DNA from: Halorubellus sp034808145
GTDB taxonomy: Archaea; Halobacteriota; Halobacteria; Halobacteriales; Natrialbaceae
Direction of reading: 5' to 3'
NCBI RefSeq assembly: GCF_034808145.1
Contig: NZ_JAXHGM010000009.1
Span: forward strand, 62,001 to 126,000
DNA: 64,000 bases
Of this stretch, positions 25,384 through 34,608 are shown piece after piece. The notes below the pieces were generated by a model. The model searched no databases, was not told the DNA's origin, and was given only the letters and a program-made list of their open reading frames with translations. A program made the translations under genes and the position numbers. Numbering within the stretch: position 1 is the first letter of the stretch; each line of letters starts with the position of its first letter.

Positions 25384-26154
25384 ATGAGCAACAACGAAGC
25401 GAATCCTCTGGGCATGGAAACGAGAATAATGGGTCACGACGAACGCGGTCTCGGTGTCGAAGTCTACGACCCCAACGGTGATCGGCACACGTTCGAACTG
25501 GATTGGGACGGCAACATCGAGAAACACGGACAGGACGTCTATCCGAAAGACCCCGCGAAGCGCACCGACGAAGAGGAGCGGCTCATGCAGCAAGTCTGTG
25601 CGCGTGCTGTCTATGCGGCGCACGTGCACTTCGAGGATAGAGAGTTGATTAGTACCCCGTCCTGGGTTCCGGCCGAGCTCGAGCGGGCGATGGATATCGT
25701 GCGGACGCTCCCGACGGAGACGTTCGTCGAGCACTTCCGGAACTACTTCGATGCGGTGCGCGACCACACCGGCGAGCGCATCGACGACGACGTCCAAGGG
25801 GTCGAGCGCGTCCGGATGTACATCCACATCGACGACGACAACCGGTTCATCGGGTCCTCCGCACCAACCGTCCGGTACAAGGATGCGAGTGGCGAGTCTC
25901 AAGCGACGAACTACGACGTCGAGGGACACCCCACCGCGACCTCCATCCTCCTTAGCCTCCCACCGCTCGAGTTCCAGCGCGACGACTTCGAGTTCCCCGA
26001 TTCCTTCCAGGCGCTCATGGTCAGTCACCTCATGTGCCAGATCCGGGACGTCTACCTCAACATGGGCGAGGAACCACCCGTCGAGTACCAGGTCGAAGGC
26101 ATCGGCAAACCGGTCACCCTCCACGACGGCCTCGTCTCCAGACCCGACGAGTAA
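25384..26154 (+). CDS. Partner protein 2 (immunity-like), C-half type I
   Basis: 256 residues from the ATG at 25384, four bases after the tip stop codon; an internal ATG at 25414 aligns with the start of other family members. The N-terminal block (RIMGHDERGLGVEVYDPNGD) is identical to partner 3, while the C-terminal block with GVERVRMYIHIDDDNRF is nearly identical to partners 1 and 5. The C-terminal hallmark CQIRDVYLNMGEEPP is intact. The exchange of halves relative to partner 3, with the break just after EERLMQQV, shows recombination inside the gene. Confidence 0.65.
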   Translation: MSNNEANPLGMETRIMGHDERGLGVEVYDPNGDRHTFELDWDGNIEKHGQDVYPKDPAKRTDEEERLMQQVCARAVYAAHVHFEDRELISTPSWVPAELERAMDIVRTLPTETFVEHFRNYFDAVRDHTGERIDDDVQGVERVRMYIHIDDDNRFIGSSAPTVRYKDASGESQATNYDVEGHPTATSILLSLPPLEFQRDDFEFPDSFQALMVSHLMCQIRDVYLNMGEEPPVEYQVEGIGKPVTLHDGLVSRPDE

Positions 26155-26195
26155 CCCACTCCCCCTCGTCGGCTCTCTGAACGTGTCCCACCTGA

Positions 26196-26699
26196 CCGAT
26201 TCCACACGCCTTGAAGAACGGCAACCTGGACGACATCAGCGTGGGCATCGACGAGATCGGCGACAAGGACTTGATCGACCACGCCAAAGCCGGTCTGAAG
26301 AAAGGCGGGATCAAAGCCATCGCCAAGGGCGGGGCTACCGCCCTCACCGCCGGCGGCACGGCCGTGGTAGGTGGCGCGGCGCTGCCTGCGGTTGGAGCGG
26401 CCGCACTCGTCGGCGCGGCAGCCGGCTTCGGTGCTGGCGCCGCCAAGTCGGTCGGCATGGAACGCCTGAAAGACTACAACCGAGACTACACCACGATGGA
26501 GGGCATCACGAACGAAGCCCCGAAAGACATCGGGAACCTCGCCGACAACATCGGCGACTTCATCGGCTCCGCTGGTGGGAATGCCGACACCGCGGAGACG
26601 ACGCATGGTCCCGAGGATTATGCGGATTCGCGCGACAACAGGTTCGAGGGCGATGATGAAGTGTTAGAACCGAACGAAGAAGAACTTGAGACCGAATGA
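26196..26699 (+). CDS. Orphan tip cassette 3 (core B), no ATG
   Basis: Same organisation as cassette 2: open from a TGA at 26193, first possible start TTG at 26211. The flanks and the acidic tail are almost base-for-base copies of cassette 2 at an offset of about 1.3 kb. Only the Gly/Ala-rich centre differs (TALTAGGTAVVGGAALPAVG in place of VFGGAALAGGAAGLPAIG). So the hydrophobic segment itself is a site of variation between otherwise identical cassettes. Confidence 0.6.
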   Translation, partial: PIPHALKNGNLDDISVGIDEIGDKDLIDHAKAGLKKGGIKAIAKGGATALTAGGTAVVGGAALPAVGAAALVGAAAGFGAGAAKSVGMERLKDYNRDYTTMEGITNEAPKDIGNLADNIGDFIGSAGGNADTAETTHGPEDYADSRDNRFEGDDEVLEPNEEELETE

Positions 26700-26703
26700 G
26701 AAC

Positions 26704-27474
26704 ATGAGCAACAACGAAGCGAATCCTCTGGGCATGGAAACGAGAATAATGGGTCACGACGAACGCGGTCTCGGTGTCGAAGTCTACGACCCCAACGGTG
26801 ATCGGCACACGTTCGAACTGGATTGGGACGGCAACATCGAGAAACACGGACAGGACGTCTATCCGAAAGACCCCGCGAAGCGCACCGACGAAGAGGAGCG
26901 GCTCATGCAGCAAGTCTGTGCGCGTGCTAGGTTCGCTGCACACGTGCACTTCGAGGACAGAGAGATCATCGAACAACTTTCGTGGATCCCGAGCGAGCTT
27001 GAGCGCGCGATGGAGGCGGTTCGAATCCTTCCCACCGAGACGTTCGCCGAGCATTTCCGGGAGTACTACGATGCGGTGCGCGATGACAAAGGCGAGCGCA
27101 TCGACGACGACGTCCAGTCGGTCGACCGCGTTCGGAAACTCATCTACCTCAACGACGACGACGAGTTCGTCGACTCCACCCCACCCAAGGTCCAGTACCG
27201 GGACACCTCCGGCGAGACCCACGTCACCAACCTGCATGCAGTCGGGCCAGAGGACGCTGACGAGTTCGTCGTCACGCTTCCACCGTTGACGTTCGAACGC
27301 GAGGAGTTCGAGTTCCCGGACTCGTTCCAGGCGCTCGTCGTCAGCAACCTCATGTGCCAGATCCGGGATATCTACCTGAACATGGGCGAGGAACCACCCG
27401 TCGAGTACCAAGTCAAGGGGATGGGCAAGACCACCACGCTCCACGAGGGACTCGTCTCCAGACCCGACGAGTAA
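26704..27474 (+). CDS. Partner protein 3 (immunity-like), C-half type II
   Basis: 256 residues. The first 70 residues are identical to partner 2, then the sequence switches to the type II C-half (SVDRVRKLIYLNDDDEFVDS, TPPKVQYRDTSGE, TNLHAVGPEDADEFVVTLPP), also carried by partners 4, 9 and 10. The CQIRDIYLNMGEEPP hallmark and GMGKTTTLHEGLV end are intact. This is the clearest mosaic gene of the array. Confidence 0.65.
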   Translation: MSNNEANPLGMETRIMGHDERGLGVEVYDPNGDRHTFELDWDGNIEKHGQDVYPKDPAKRTDEEERLMQQVCARARFAAHVHFEDREIIEQLSWIPSELERAMEAVRILPTETFAEHFREYYDAVRDDKGERIDDDVQSVDRVRKLIYLNDDDEFVDSTPPKVQYRDTSGETHVTNLHAVGPEDADEFVVTLPPLTFEREEFEFPDSFQALVVSNLMCQIRDIYLNMGEEPPVEYQVKGMGKTTTLHEGLVSRPDE

Positions 27475-27526
27475 CGCACTCCCCTCGTCAACTTTCCGAA
27501 CGTGTCTCACCTGACCGATTCAACTA

Positions 27527-27845
27527 GGCGCGGCGCTGCCTGCGGTTGGAGCGGCCGCACTCATCGGCGGTGCAGCCGGCTTCGGTGCTGGCACCGTCAA
27601 GTCAGTCGGCATGGAACGCCTGAAAGACTGGAACCGAGACTACACCACGATGGAGGGCATCACGAACGAAGCTCCCGAAAGACCTCGAAGGGACCGTCGT
27701 CGACGACGCCCTCAGCACGGTTGGCCACTCCCTCGGGGACGACGACAGCGTGGAGGCAGCGAATGAGACCGATGCCGATGTTGGAACCGGCGAAAACGAG
27801 TACTTCAATGGTGACGCGAAATCTGGGAATGCTCCCGAAGAATAA
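27527..27845 (+). pseudogene. Orphan tip cassette 4, frameshifted mosaic
   Basis: Starts in mid-core (GAALPAVGAAALIGGAAGFG) without the preceding GIDEIGD block. After ITNEAP an extra C (GAAGCTCCCGAAAG versus GAAGCTCCGAAAG in the others, near 27675) breaks the frame. The 3' part is nearly identical to the end of cassette 1 (GENEYFNGDAKSGN), so this is a fusion of a core B front to a cassette 1 tail. It cannot give a functional tip as it stands. Confidence 0.6.
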
Positions 27846-27860
27846 CGGAAAGACGGATAA

Positions 27861-28607
27861 ATGAATATGGAAACAGAAATTGCTGACTGGGACGAGGATG
27901 GGTTGGGCGTTCGGGTCTTCGACACTAACGGAGATCTTCATGAGATCGCCTTAGATTGGGACGGGAACGTCACCAGCCATGGACAGGACGTCTACCCGAA
28001 GGATTCGACGAAGCGAACCGACGAGGAGGAGCGGCTCATGCAACAAGTCAGCGCACGCGCGAGATACGCCGCGCACGTACACTTTGAGGGCAGAGACCTT
28101 ATCGATCAACTCTCGTGGATACCGAGCGAACTCGAGCGTGCGATGGACGCGGTTCGAACTCTTCCCACGGAGACGTTCGTCGAGCATTTCCGGGAGTACT
28201 ACGATGCGGTGCGCGATGACAAAGGCGAGCGGATCGACGACGACGTCGACCACGTCCAGCGTATCCGGATGGGTATCTATCTCAACGACGACGACGAGTT
28301 CGTCGACTCCACCCCGCCGAAGGTCCAGTACCGGGACACCTCCGGGGAAGTTCAAGTCACCAACCTGCATGCGGTCGGGCCCGAGGACGCTGACGAGTTC
28401 GTCGTGACGCTTCCACCGTTGACGTTCGAGCGTGATGAGTTCGAGTTCCCGGACTCGTTCCAGGCGCTCGTCGTCAGCAACCTCATGTGCCAGATCCGGG
28501 ATATCTACCTGAACATGGGAGAGGAACCACTGGCCGAGTACCAGGTCAAGGGGATGGGCAAGACCACCACGCTCCACGAGGGGCTCGTCAAGCGCTTCGG
28601 CGAGTGA
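27861..28607 (+). CDS. Partner protein 4 (immunity-like), C-half type II
   Basis: 248 residues. The N-terminal block equals partner 1 apart from one residue (MNMETEIADWDEDGLGVRVF), while the C-terminal block is type II (DEFVDSTPPKVQYRD, TNLHAVGPEDAD). It survives intact behind a broken tip, as expected if partner genes are kept for protection even after the tip is lost. Confidence 0.65.
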   Translation: MNMETEIADWDEDGLGVRVFDTNGDLHEIALDWDGNVTSHGQDVYPKDSTKRTDEEERLMQQVSARARYAAHVHFEGRDLIDQLSWIPSELERAMDAVRTLPTETFVEHFREYYDAVRDDKGERIDDDVDHVQRIRMGIYLNDDDEFVDSTPPKVQYRDTSGEVQVTNLHAVGPEDADEFVVTLPPLTFERDEFEFPDSFQALVVSNLMCQIRDIYLNMGEEPLAEYQVKGMGKTTTLHEGLVKRFGE

Positions 28608-28715
28608 CGGCCGTCAGCTGAAGCCCTACCTAGAGTCAGGGAGCAGCGTGGAGATGGGCTCGCCGTGCGGATTAAATCGAACTTACTATGGTGGAATAAA
28701 CAGTGGTGTGTATCG

Positions 28716-28931
28716 ATGGTGGAGTTCACGTGGGAACTGTTCGGACTGGTCGCGGTGGCGCAGGTCGTTTTGACCACACTGTACGTGACGTACTTGACGG
28801 ACCGGCCAGAGGTCCCGGATATACTGGTCTCGTTGCTGTTTGTCGTCGTCGGCGCCGTCGTCGCCGTGCTCTGGAATCCGCAATGGGGGACGATCGTGAT
28901 GGTCGGTGGAGCTGTCGGCAACGCGATCTAA
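28716..28931 (+). CDS. Small two-pass membrane protein, copy 1
   Basis: 71 residues from MVEFTWELFGLVAVAQVVLT. Two hydrophobic helices (about 7-25 and 38-55) flank a short TDRPEVPD loop, followed by WNPQWGTIVMV and a third short hydrophobic stretch. A near-identical paralogue lies at 35458. Both stand between a partner gene and the next tip cassette. A small membrane protein is the typical form of immunity to pore-forming toxins, so it might protect against the Gly/Ala-rich tips, but that is a guess from position. Confidence 0.6.
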   Translation: MVEFTWELFGLVAVAQVVLTTLYVTYLTDRPEVPDILVSLLFVVVGAVVAVLWNPQWGTIVMVGGAVGNAI

Positions 28932-28934
28932 CCC

Positions 28935-29404
28935 CACGAAAGAAGCCCTGGGGCTTGACCAACCACGCCAAAGCGGGTGCGAAGAAAGGCGGGATCAAGT
29001 CCATCGCGAAGGGGGCGGTCGCTGGTGGCGCCATCGCGCTGGGTGCGGGTGCCGGCGGGCTGCCGGCGATCGCGGCGGCGGCGGCCGTGGGCGCAGGCAA
29101 AGGGTTCGCTGGCGGTGCGGCCGCCAGGTCGCTCAAGTCGATGGCAGTCGATCACTTCGACAAGGACATCCAGAGCTGGGAGGGCATCAAAGACAAAGGT
29201 GCGACGGGAACCGCCGAAACGGTCATCGACGACCTCGGCGACCTCGTCGACCACTCGCTCGGTGACGACGACACCGAGCAGGCAACGAAAGAGACTGGTG
29301 GAGAAAGTGGGACGGTCGAAGAGGAGTATTTCGAGGAGGATGAAAGTCTTGAGACCGATGGTAATCTCAGAGAAGGCGAAGCGTTCGAGAAAGACCACGA
29401 GTAA
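28935..29404 (+). CDS. Orphan tip cassette 5 (core A), no ATG at the junction
   Basis: Begins at the trunk-tip junction (LTNHAKAGAKKGGIKSIAKG), just after the small membrane gene, and its frame continues upstream in overlap with that gene. The Gly/Ala-rich core is nearly identical to cassette 1 (VAGGAIALGAGAGGLPAIAA), with changes such as AARSLKSMAVDHF. The acidic tail is its own (GGESGTVEEEYFEEDES). It has no obvious start codon at the homology boundary. Confidence 0.55.
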
Positions 29405-29427
29405 CAGTATGAGGAAGATTACAACAC

Positions 29428-30168
29428 ATGGAGACTGAAATCGCGGGCTACGACGAGGACGGCTTAGGTGTGCGTGTTATCGATAATAACGGTGATCTGC
29501 ATCAGATCACCCTCGACTGGGACGGCAATGTCACCAACCATGGCCAGGATGTGTATCCGCAGGATTCGACGAAGCGAACGGACGAGGAGGAGCGTCTCAT
29601 GCAGCAGGTGCGGGTGCGTGCCGAATACGCCGCGCACGTCCACTTCGAGGACAGGGAGCTCATCGAGACGCCGAGTTGGATCCCGAGCGAGCTCGAGCGG
29701 GCGATGGATATCGTGCGGACGCTCCCGACGGAGACGTTCGTCGAGCACTTCCGGGACTACTACGATGCGGTGCGCGACCACACCGGCGAGCGCATCGACG
29801 ACGACGTCCAAGGGGTCGAGCGCGTCCGGATGTACATCCACATCGACGACGACAACCGGTTCATCGGCTCTTCTCCACCCAGCGTCCAGTACAAGGACGC
29901 GAATGGCGACCCGCAGGCGACGAACTACGACGTCGAGGGACACCCGACCGCGACGTCTCTCGTCCTCAGTCTCCCACCGCTCGAGTTCGAGCGCGACGAC
30001 TTCGAGTTCCCAGACTCGTTCCAGGCGCTGATGGTGAGTCATCTCATGTGCCATATCCGGGACGTCTACCTCAACATGGGCGAGGAACCACCCGTCGAGT
30101 ACCGGGTCGAAGGCATCGGCAAACCGGTCACCCTCCACGACGGCCTCGTCTCCAGACCCGACGAGTAA
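29428..30168 (+). CDS. Partner protein 5 (immunity-like), C-half type I
   Basis: 246 residues starting METEIAGYDEDGLGVRVIDN, 23 bases after the cassette 5 stop. C-half type I (GVERVRMYIHIDDDNRFIGS, ATNYDVEGHPTATSLVLSLP) with CHIRDVYLNMGEEPP, one change in the hallmark. Both core A tips, 1 and 5, are followed by a type I C-half, while core B tips are followed by either type. Confidence 0.65.
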   Translation: METEIAGYDEDGLGVRVIDNNGDLHQITLDWDGNVTNHGQDVYPQDSTKRTDEEERLMQQVRVRAEYAAHVHFEDRELIETPSWIPSELERAMDIVRTLPTETFVEHFRDYYDAVRDHTGERIDDDVQGVERVRMYIHIDDDNRFIGSSPPSVQYKDANGDPQATNYDVEGHPTATSLVLSLPPLEFERDDFEFPDSFQALMVSHLMCHIRDVYLNMGEEPPVEYRVEGIGKPVTLHDGLVSRPDE

Positions 30169-31110
30169 CCCATTCCCCGCCTCTCCCAACCGACGGCGAT
30201 TTTGGCGGCAACGGGCGCGCTCCCGATACTCATCTGCGGTCAGGGACTGAGCGGAACGGGCCTCGGCGGCGGCGGTGGTGGTGGGAACAGTGACGGGCTG
30301 GTCGGTGGTGATTCCGGTCGACAGGGCGAACAATCTTCGGCGTCGAGTGGCGGTGAGCGGTCCGTCACGGACAACGTCGCCGACGAACTCGAGCGACAGC
30401 CTGCCGTGATGATGGCTGACGGTGGCGCCCAACAGCAACTTGAACCCGTCAGCGACAGCCCTGAGTACGCTGATCCGGACCCACCTGACCCGGACGCGTC
30501 AGACGATGACGACTCCGGGGTTTCGGTCGATATGCGGACCGGCGCCGAGTACGGTGGCGTCATCGGCACCGTCGCCGGTGGTTGGACGCCTGCTGGCACC
30601 GTCGCTGGCACCCTCATCGGCGCGGGCATCGGGAAGGCGAACGAACGCATCGGTGGGCTCGAAGGCATCAAGAGCGCAACACCCGATGCAGTGAAACCCA
30701 GTGCCGACGGCAAGATTGGTGAGGGCGTTAGCCAGGTTCGTGAGGCCGCGACCGAAGCATTGAACGACGACGCCAACGAGTACGGCAAGCATGCGAAGAC
30801 GGGTGAGATCGTCGGCATGAGCGTCGGCGGTTACTTCGGTGGCGTCAAAGGCGCTGACCTGGGTGGGAAGGCTGGCAAAGCCATCGGAGGCGGACGCGCT
30901 ATCGCCGGCAAATTCAAACAGGAAGGCGGCCTCGACGGCGCCAAACAGGTCGGTGAAGGATTCAAAGACGCCAGTGTCCAGCACGCCAGCGACTTCAAGA
31001 CCGCCACTACCGAACGCGTCTCCAAGATCGACGACCGCCTCGGAATCAGCGACCGCATCGAGGACGTCAGCGACAACGTTCTGAGCGGCGAAGACGATGG
31101 TGACTTCTAA
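30169..31110 (+). CDS. Orphan cassette 6: end of trunk plus a different tip (core C)
   Basis: The frame opens at the stop codon of partner 5 and has no ATG near its front; a TTG at 30202 is the first candidate. The first 30 residues repeat the last membrane segment of the trunk (QPTAILAATGALPILICGQG), then comes the Gly/Ser linker and SVTDNVADELERQPAVMMAD. The tip is unrelated to cores A and B in detail but again Gly/Ala-rich (TGAEYGGVIGTVAGGWTPAG, ... MSVGGYFGGVKGADLGGKAG) followed by a helical tail ending GEDDGDF. This shows tip diversity beyond the A/B variants. Confidence 0.6.
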   Translation, partial: PIPRLSQPTAILAATGALPILICGQGLSGTGLGGGGGGGNSDGLVGGDSGRQGEQSSASSGGERSVTDNVADELERQPAVMMADGGAQQQLEPVSDSPEYADPDPPDPDASDDDDSGVSVDMRTGAEYGGVIGTVAGGWTPAGTVAGTLIGAGIGKANERIGGLEGIKSATPDAVKPSADGKIGEGVSQVREAATEALNDDANEYGKHAKTGEIVGMSVGGYFGGVKGADLGGKAGKAIGGGRAIAGKFKQEGGLDGAKQVGEGFKDASVQHASDFKTATTERVSKIDDRLGISDRIEDVSDNVLSGEDDGDF

Positions 31111-31113
31111 CCT

Positions 31114-31833
31114 ATGGAAACAGAATACCTGGGACGAAAGAAAGGCAAAGTTGGGATCAAAGTATTCGATGATAACGGGGGAACTCACAAGGTCGAGATT
31201 GGACTCGACGGTGAGCTGATTTTCCATGGCACCGACGACTACCCCCACAGGCCAGCGGACCGGAATCAGGAAGAGCGCCGAATCACGAATCAGGTCGAGG
31301 CCCGCGCTCAATACGCGGCCCAGCAAGAGTTCCCCGAGGAGGACATCCTCCCCTTCGAGTGGCATCCCGACAAACTCGAGAAGGTCGTCACTGCCATCCA
31401 ACAGCACCCCGACGACGAGTTCGAGCGTGACTTCCGCGCGTTCTACGACGCCATCCAGCACCCGCCCGTCGACCGCCCTCGCGAGGAGGTCGACCTCGTC
31501 ATCGTCGGCGTCCGCCTCGACGACGCACACGAGCACATCGAGCACGTCACCGAGCCGATCGTCGGCTTCCGTGAGGATGGGGAGGTCGAGATGCGCGGCC
31601 CCCACGCCGACGTCGCCTGTCATCTCACGCTGAACTCGCCGGTCTACGAGTTCGACTGGGCGTTCGGCCCCCAGTTCCGCGAGTTCCTCGCGCTCCTCGC
31701 GAAGTGCCACGTCCGCGACGCCTACCTCCACATGGGTGAGAACCCACCTGAGGAGTACATGGTCAAAGGGCACGGGAAGATACGCTTCTTCGGGATGCAA
31801 CACTACGACGACGTCCGCTTCCCCGACCTCTAA
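31114..31833 (+). CDS. Partner protein 6 (immunity-like), divergent class III
   Basis: 239 residues, three bases after cassette 6. Shares the N-terminal beta domain (VGIKVFDDNGGTHKVEIGLD, then HGTDDYP) and the C-terminal hallmark in the form CHVRDAYLHMGENPPEEYMV with the other partners, but the middle is different (EWHPDKLEKVVTAIQQHPDD). The divergent partner goes with the divergent tip C, as expected if partner and tip have co-evolved. Confidence 0.65.
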   Translation: METEYLGRKKGKVGIKVFDDNGGTHKVEIGLDGELIFHGTDDYPHRPADRNQEERRITNQVEARAQYAAQQEFPEEDILPFEWHPDKLEKVVTAIQQHPDDEFERDFRAFYDAIQHPPVDRPREEVDLVIVGVRLDDAHEHIEHVTEPIVGFREDGEVEMRGPHADVACHLTLNSPVYEFDWAFGPQFREFLALLAKCHVRDAYLHMGENPPEEYMVKGHGKIRFFGMQHYDDVRFPDL

Positions 31834-31886
31834 CCGATGCCCAGCCACTCACTCGACTCAACCGGTAACGAGGAACGCCCGGAACA

Positions 31887-32085
31887 TGGGCGATGCCGCC
31901 ACCCAGAAGTACCGCGACATCGGACACGGCGTCAAAGACCGCTTCGACTAGCTCGGCGACGGCGGAGAGACAGATGACGAAGACGGGTACGATGATGCCT
32001 TCGGCGGGGGATTCGAGGACGAAGAGTTCGAGGATGACACGGCTGATTCCGATACCGATTACGAGCGCGAACTGGAGAAGTAATC
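31887..32085 (+). pseudogene. Tip remnant, cassette 7
   Basis: A short stretch encoding MGDAATQKYRDIGHGVKDRF, then an in-frame TAG, then an acidic tail ending DYERELEK just before partner 7. It resembles only the far C-terminus of a tip; the hydrophobic core is gone. Confidence 0.5.
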
Positions 32086-32814
32086 ATGAAGGCAAAAATA
32101 GACGGGCACAAAGAGACGAAAATCGGCGTATCGGTTCTAGACGGGAACAAGAACACCCATCTGGTTGAAGTGGGCTTCGATGGGGAGATACTTTTCCATG
32201 GGACTGACGATTATCCGAACAAGCCCGAGAATCGCACTGAAGAGGAGCAGCGGATTATAAGTCAGGTGGATGCGCGAGCGAGGTATGCGGCCCAGATGGA
32301 GTTCCCCGACGAGGACATCCTCCCGTTCGAGTGGAATCCGGACGAACTTGAGCGCGTGGTCACCGCCATCCAGAACCACCCACAGGACGCCTTCGAGCGC
32401 GACTTTCGGGCGTTTTACGAGGCGATTCCGGACCCGCCGGTCGACCGCCCCGCGGAGAACGTCGACCTGGTGACCATCGGCATCGAGATTACCGAGGAGG
32501 ACCGGATTGCCCGCGTCACCGACGAGCCCGTGATGATGGTCGACACCAACACCGGCGACCCAACGGCTCTCGGCCCGGACCCGGCGTTCGAACCCCACAT
32601 TATCATGGGCGTGCCGCCACTGGCTATCGAGATGCCTATGGGGCCGGAGTTCCATGAGTTCGTGAACGTCCACGCGAAGTGCCACGTTCGCGATGCGTAC
32701 CTCCACATGGGCGAGCAACCCCCCGATGAGTACATGGTCCAGGGGTACGGGAAGATGCACTTCTTCGGGATGGAGAACTACCACGACGTGCGCTTCCCGT
32801 ACGACCAAGGATGA
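32086..32814 (+). CDS. Partner protein 7 (immunity-like), class III
   Basis: 242 residues (MKAKIDGHKETKIGVSVLDG) closely related to partner 6: the same EWNPDELERVVTAIQNHPQD centre and CHVRDAYLHMGEQPPDEYMV hallmark. It follows a destroyed tip, so it exists without a cognate toxin gene in the window. The stop overlaps the start of partner 8 (ATGA), so both should be co-translated. Confidence 0.62.
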   Translation: MKAKIDGHKETKIGVSVLDGNKNTHLVEVGFDGEILFHGTDDYPNKPENRTEEEQRIISQVDARARYAAQMEFPDEDILPFEWNPDELERVVTAIQNHPQDAFERDFRAFYEAIPDPPVDRPAENVDLVTIGIEITEEDRIARVTDEPVMMVDTNTGDPTALGPDPAFEPHIIMGVPPLAIEMPMGPEFHEFVNVHAKCHVRDAYLHMGEQPPDEYMVQGYGKMHFFGMENYHDVRFPYDQG

Positions 32815-33548
32815 CTCGCGAGGTCGACAGGGGTCCCGAACTCACGGGTGAGGTCTTGGATGAACACGACGATGGCTACGTCGTCCGGGTCACGGATGCT
32901 CGTGACGAGGAACATCGCGTGCTCGTCACCGAAGACGGCGATGTCCTCGATCACGCCAGCGACGCGCTCGACGGCGTCGACCTCGACACGCTCTCCCCGG
33001 CCGAACAGGACGTCATCCAGCAGATCCACAACCACGCCCGCTACCGCGTCCACGAGGACACCGACCAGGATTTACTCGACCCCGTCTGGCAGCCTGACTT
33101 CCTCCGGCGCGTTCGCCGCCTCATCGACTCCTGCGACGACGCGACCTTCGGCGAGTTCGAACCGTACTATCACGCGCTCCAGAACCCACCCATCGAGTTC
33201 CCCAAAGCGAACGTCCTCGTCGTCTTCCAGCCCATCACTCTCACCGCCGACCGCAGTGCCATCGCCGATGTCCAGGATCTCCGGTATCTCGTTCAGACTG
33301 ACGACGGCGACACGACCTGGCGCGGCCCGAACGAGTCACACGACGTCGCTCTGCACTTGCCGACGTACCGTTTCGAGTGGCCCTTTGGCTCTGAGTTCCG
33401 GGAGTTCCTCGTCAACCACGTCGGCTGCCAGCTGAGAGACGCGTACATCGACCGCGGCCAGCAACCACCGAATGACGCCCACGTCGAGGGGTTCGGGAAG
33501 CTCACCTACGCTGGCGAACACCTAACTGGCGAACCCGACGGCCAGTAA
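32811..33548 (+). CDS. Partner protein 8 (immunity-like), class IV
   Basis: 245 residues (MTREVDRGPELTGEVLDEHD), the most diverged member. The N-terminal beta domain (GYVVRVTDARDEEHRVLVTE) and the hallmark, now CQLRDAYIDRGQQPPNDAHV, are still recognisable. It has no tip of its own. Partners 6, 7 and 8 thus form a tip-poor cluster that looks like an immunity bank against tips not encoded here. Confidence 0.6.
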   Translation: MTREVDRGPELTGEVLDEHDDGYVVRVTDARDEEHRVLVTEDGDVLDHASDALDGVDLDTLSPAEQDVIQQIHNHARYRVHEDTDQDLLDPVWQPDFLRRVRRLIDSCDDATFGEFEPYYHALQNPPIEFPKANVLVVFQPITLTADRSAIADVQDLRYLVQTDDGDTTWRGPNESHDVALHLPTYRFEWPFGSEFREFLVNHVGCQLRDAYIDRGQQPPNDAHVEGFGKLTYAGEHLTGEPDGQ

Positions 33549-33643
33549 CCACCTTGGCGACGAGTCTCGTCCGGGCGTCTGGAGACCGAAAGACACCACG
33601 CCCTATCGGTCGATCCGATTAAATCGCAGTTCTCGGATGGCAG

Positions 33644-34606
33644 ATGCTGAGCGGCACCGGCCCCGGTGGCGCCACGAGTATCGCCAAGAGCGGACTGCAG
33701 AATCCCGAAACCAGGGGCAAACGTACACTCGGCATCGGCACCGCGAGTGGTGGTAAAGACGGTGACGGGCTGGTCGGTGGTGATTCCGGTCGACAGAGCG
33801 AACAATCTTCATCGTCGAGTGGCGGTGAGCGGTCCGTCACGGACAACGTCGCCGACGAACTCGAGCGACAGCCTGCCGTGATGATGGCTGACGGTGGCGC
33901 CACCGACGATGGGCCGACGCCCGTCGACGACGGCGACGAGTACGCCGACACGGAGTCGGAGGGGTCGTACAAGATGCCGTCGGTGCGAGAGATCAGGTCC
34001 AGGCCCGGCCACGGCACCGACGAGGCGCTCGCCCCGAAGTACGACCTTGAGGACATGAGCGCCTACGAGTTCCGTCAGGAGGACCCGGAAACCCAGGTGG
34101 AGATACTCGAACACGCGGCCGAGAACGGCAACCTGGATGAGCTCAGCGGGGGCATCGACGAGATCGGCGACAAAGACTTCATGGATCACCTCAAAGCCGG
34201 TGGCAAGAAAGGCGGGATCAAAGCCATCGCCAAGGGCGGGGCGGTCTTCGGCGGCGCTGCCTTGGCAGGTGGCGCCGCTGGCCTGCCGGCTATCGGCGCA
34301 GCCGCCGCGGTCGGCATGGCAGCCGGCTTCGGTGCTGGCACCGTCAAGTCGGTCGGCATGGAACGCCTGAAAGACTGGAACCGAGACTACACCACGATGG
34401 AGGGCATCACGAACGAAGCTCCGAAAGACATCGGGAACCTCGCCGACAACATCGGCGACTTCCTCGGTTCGTCTGCCGGGGACAAAGACATCGAGCGTAC
34501 GACGTCTGAGACCGGTGATGAAAGTCAGTTCGACGAGGAGGAGTACTTCAGCGGAGACAGCCAACCTGACGACGAATTTGAAAACGAACAAGAAATGGAG
34601 AAATAA
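33644..34606 (+). CDS. Tip cassette 8 with partial trunk linker (core B)
   Basis: 320 residues from a real ATG, with a weak TATA-like GATTAAAT about 25 bases before it (33617-33624), so unlike other orphans it might be expressed. It begins at the trunk's LSGTGPGG, keeps the full linker (SVTDNVADELERQPAVMMAD, shared with cassette 6), YEFRQEDPETQVEILEHAAE, GGIDEIGDKDFMDHLKAG and a core B tip. The membrane trunk is missing, so its product would be cytosolic unless joined to the trunk. Confidence 0.6.
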   Translation: MLSGTGPGGATSIAKSGLQNPETRGKRTLGIGTASGGKDGDGLVGGDSGRQSEQSSSSSGGERSVTDNVADELERQPAVMMADGGATDDGPTPVDDGDEYADTESEGSYKMPSVREIRSRPGHGTDEALAPKYDLEDMSAYEFRQEDPETQVEILEHAAENGNLDELSGGIDEIGDKDFMDHLKAGGKKGGIKAIAKGGAVFGGAALAGGAAGLPAIGAAAAVGMAAGFGAGTVKSVGMERLKDWNRDYTTMEGITNEAPKDIGNLADNIGDFLGSSAGDKDIERTTSETGDESQFDEEEYFSGDSQPDDEFENEQEMEK

Positions 34607-34608
34607 CG

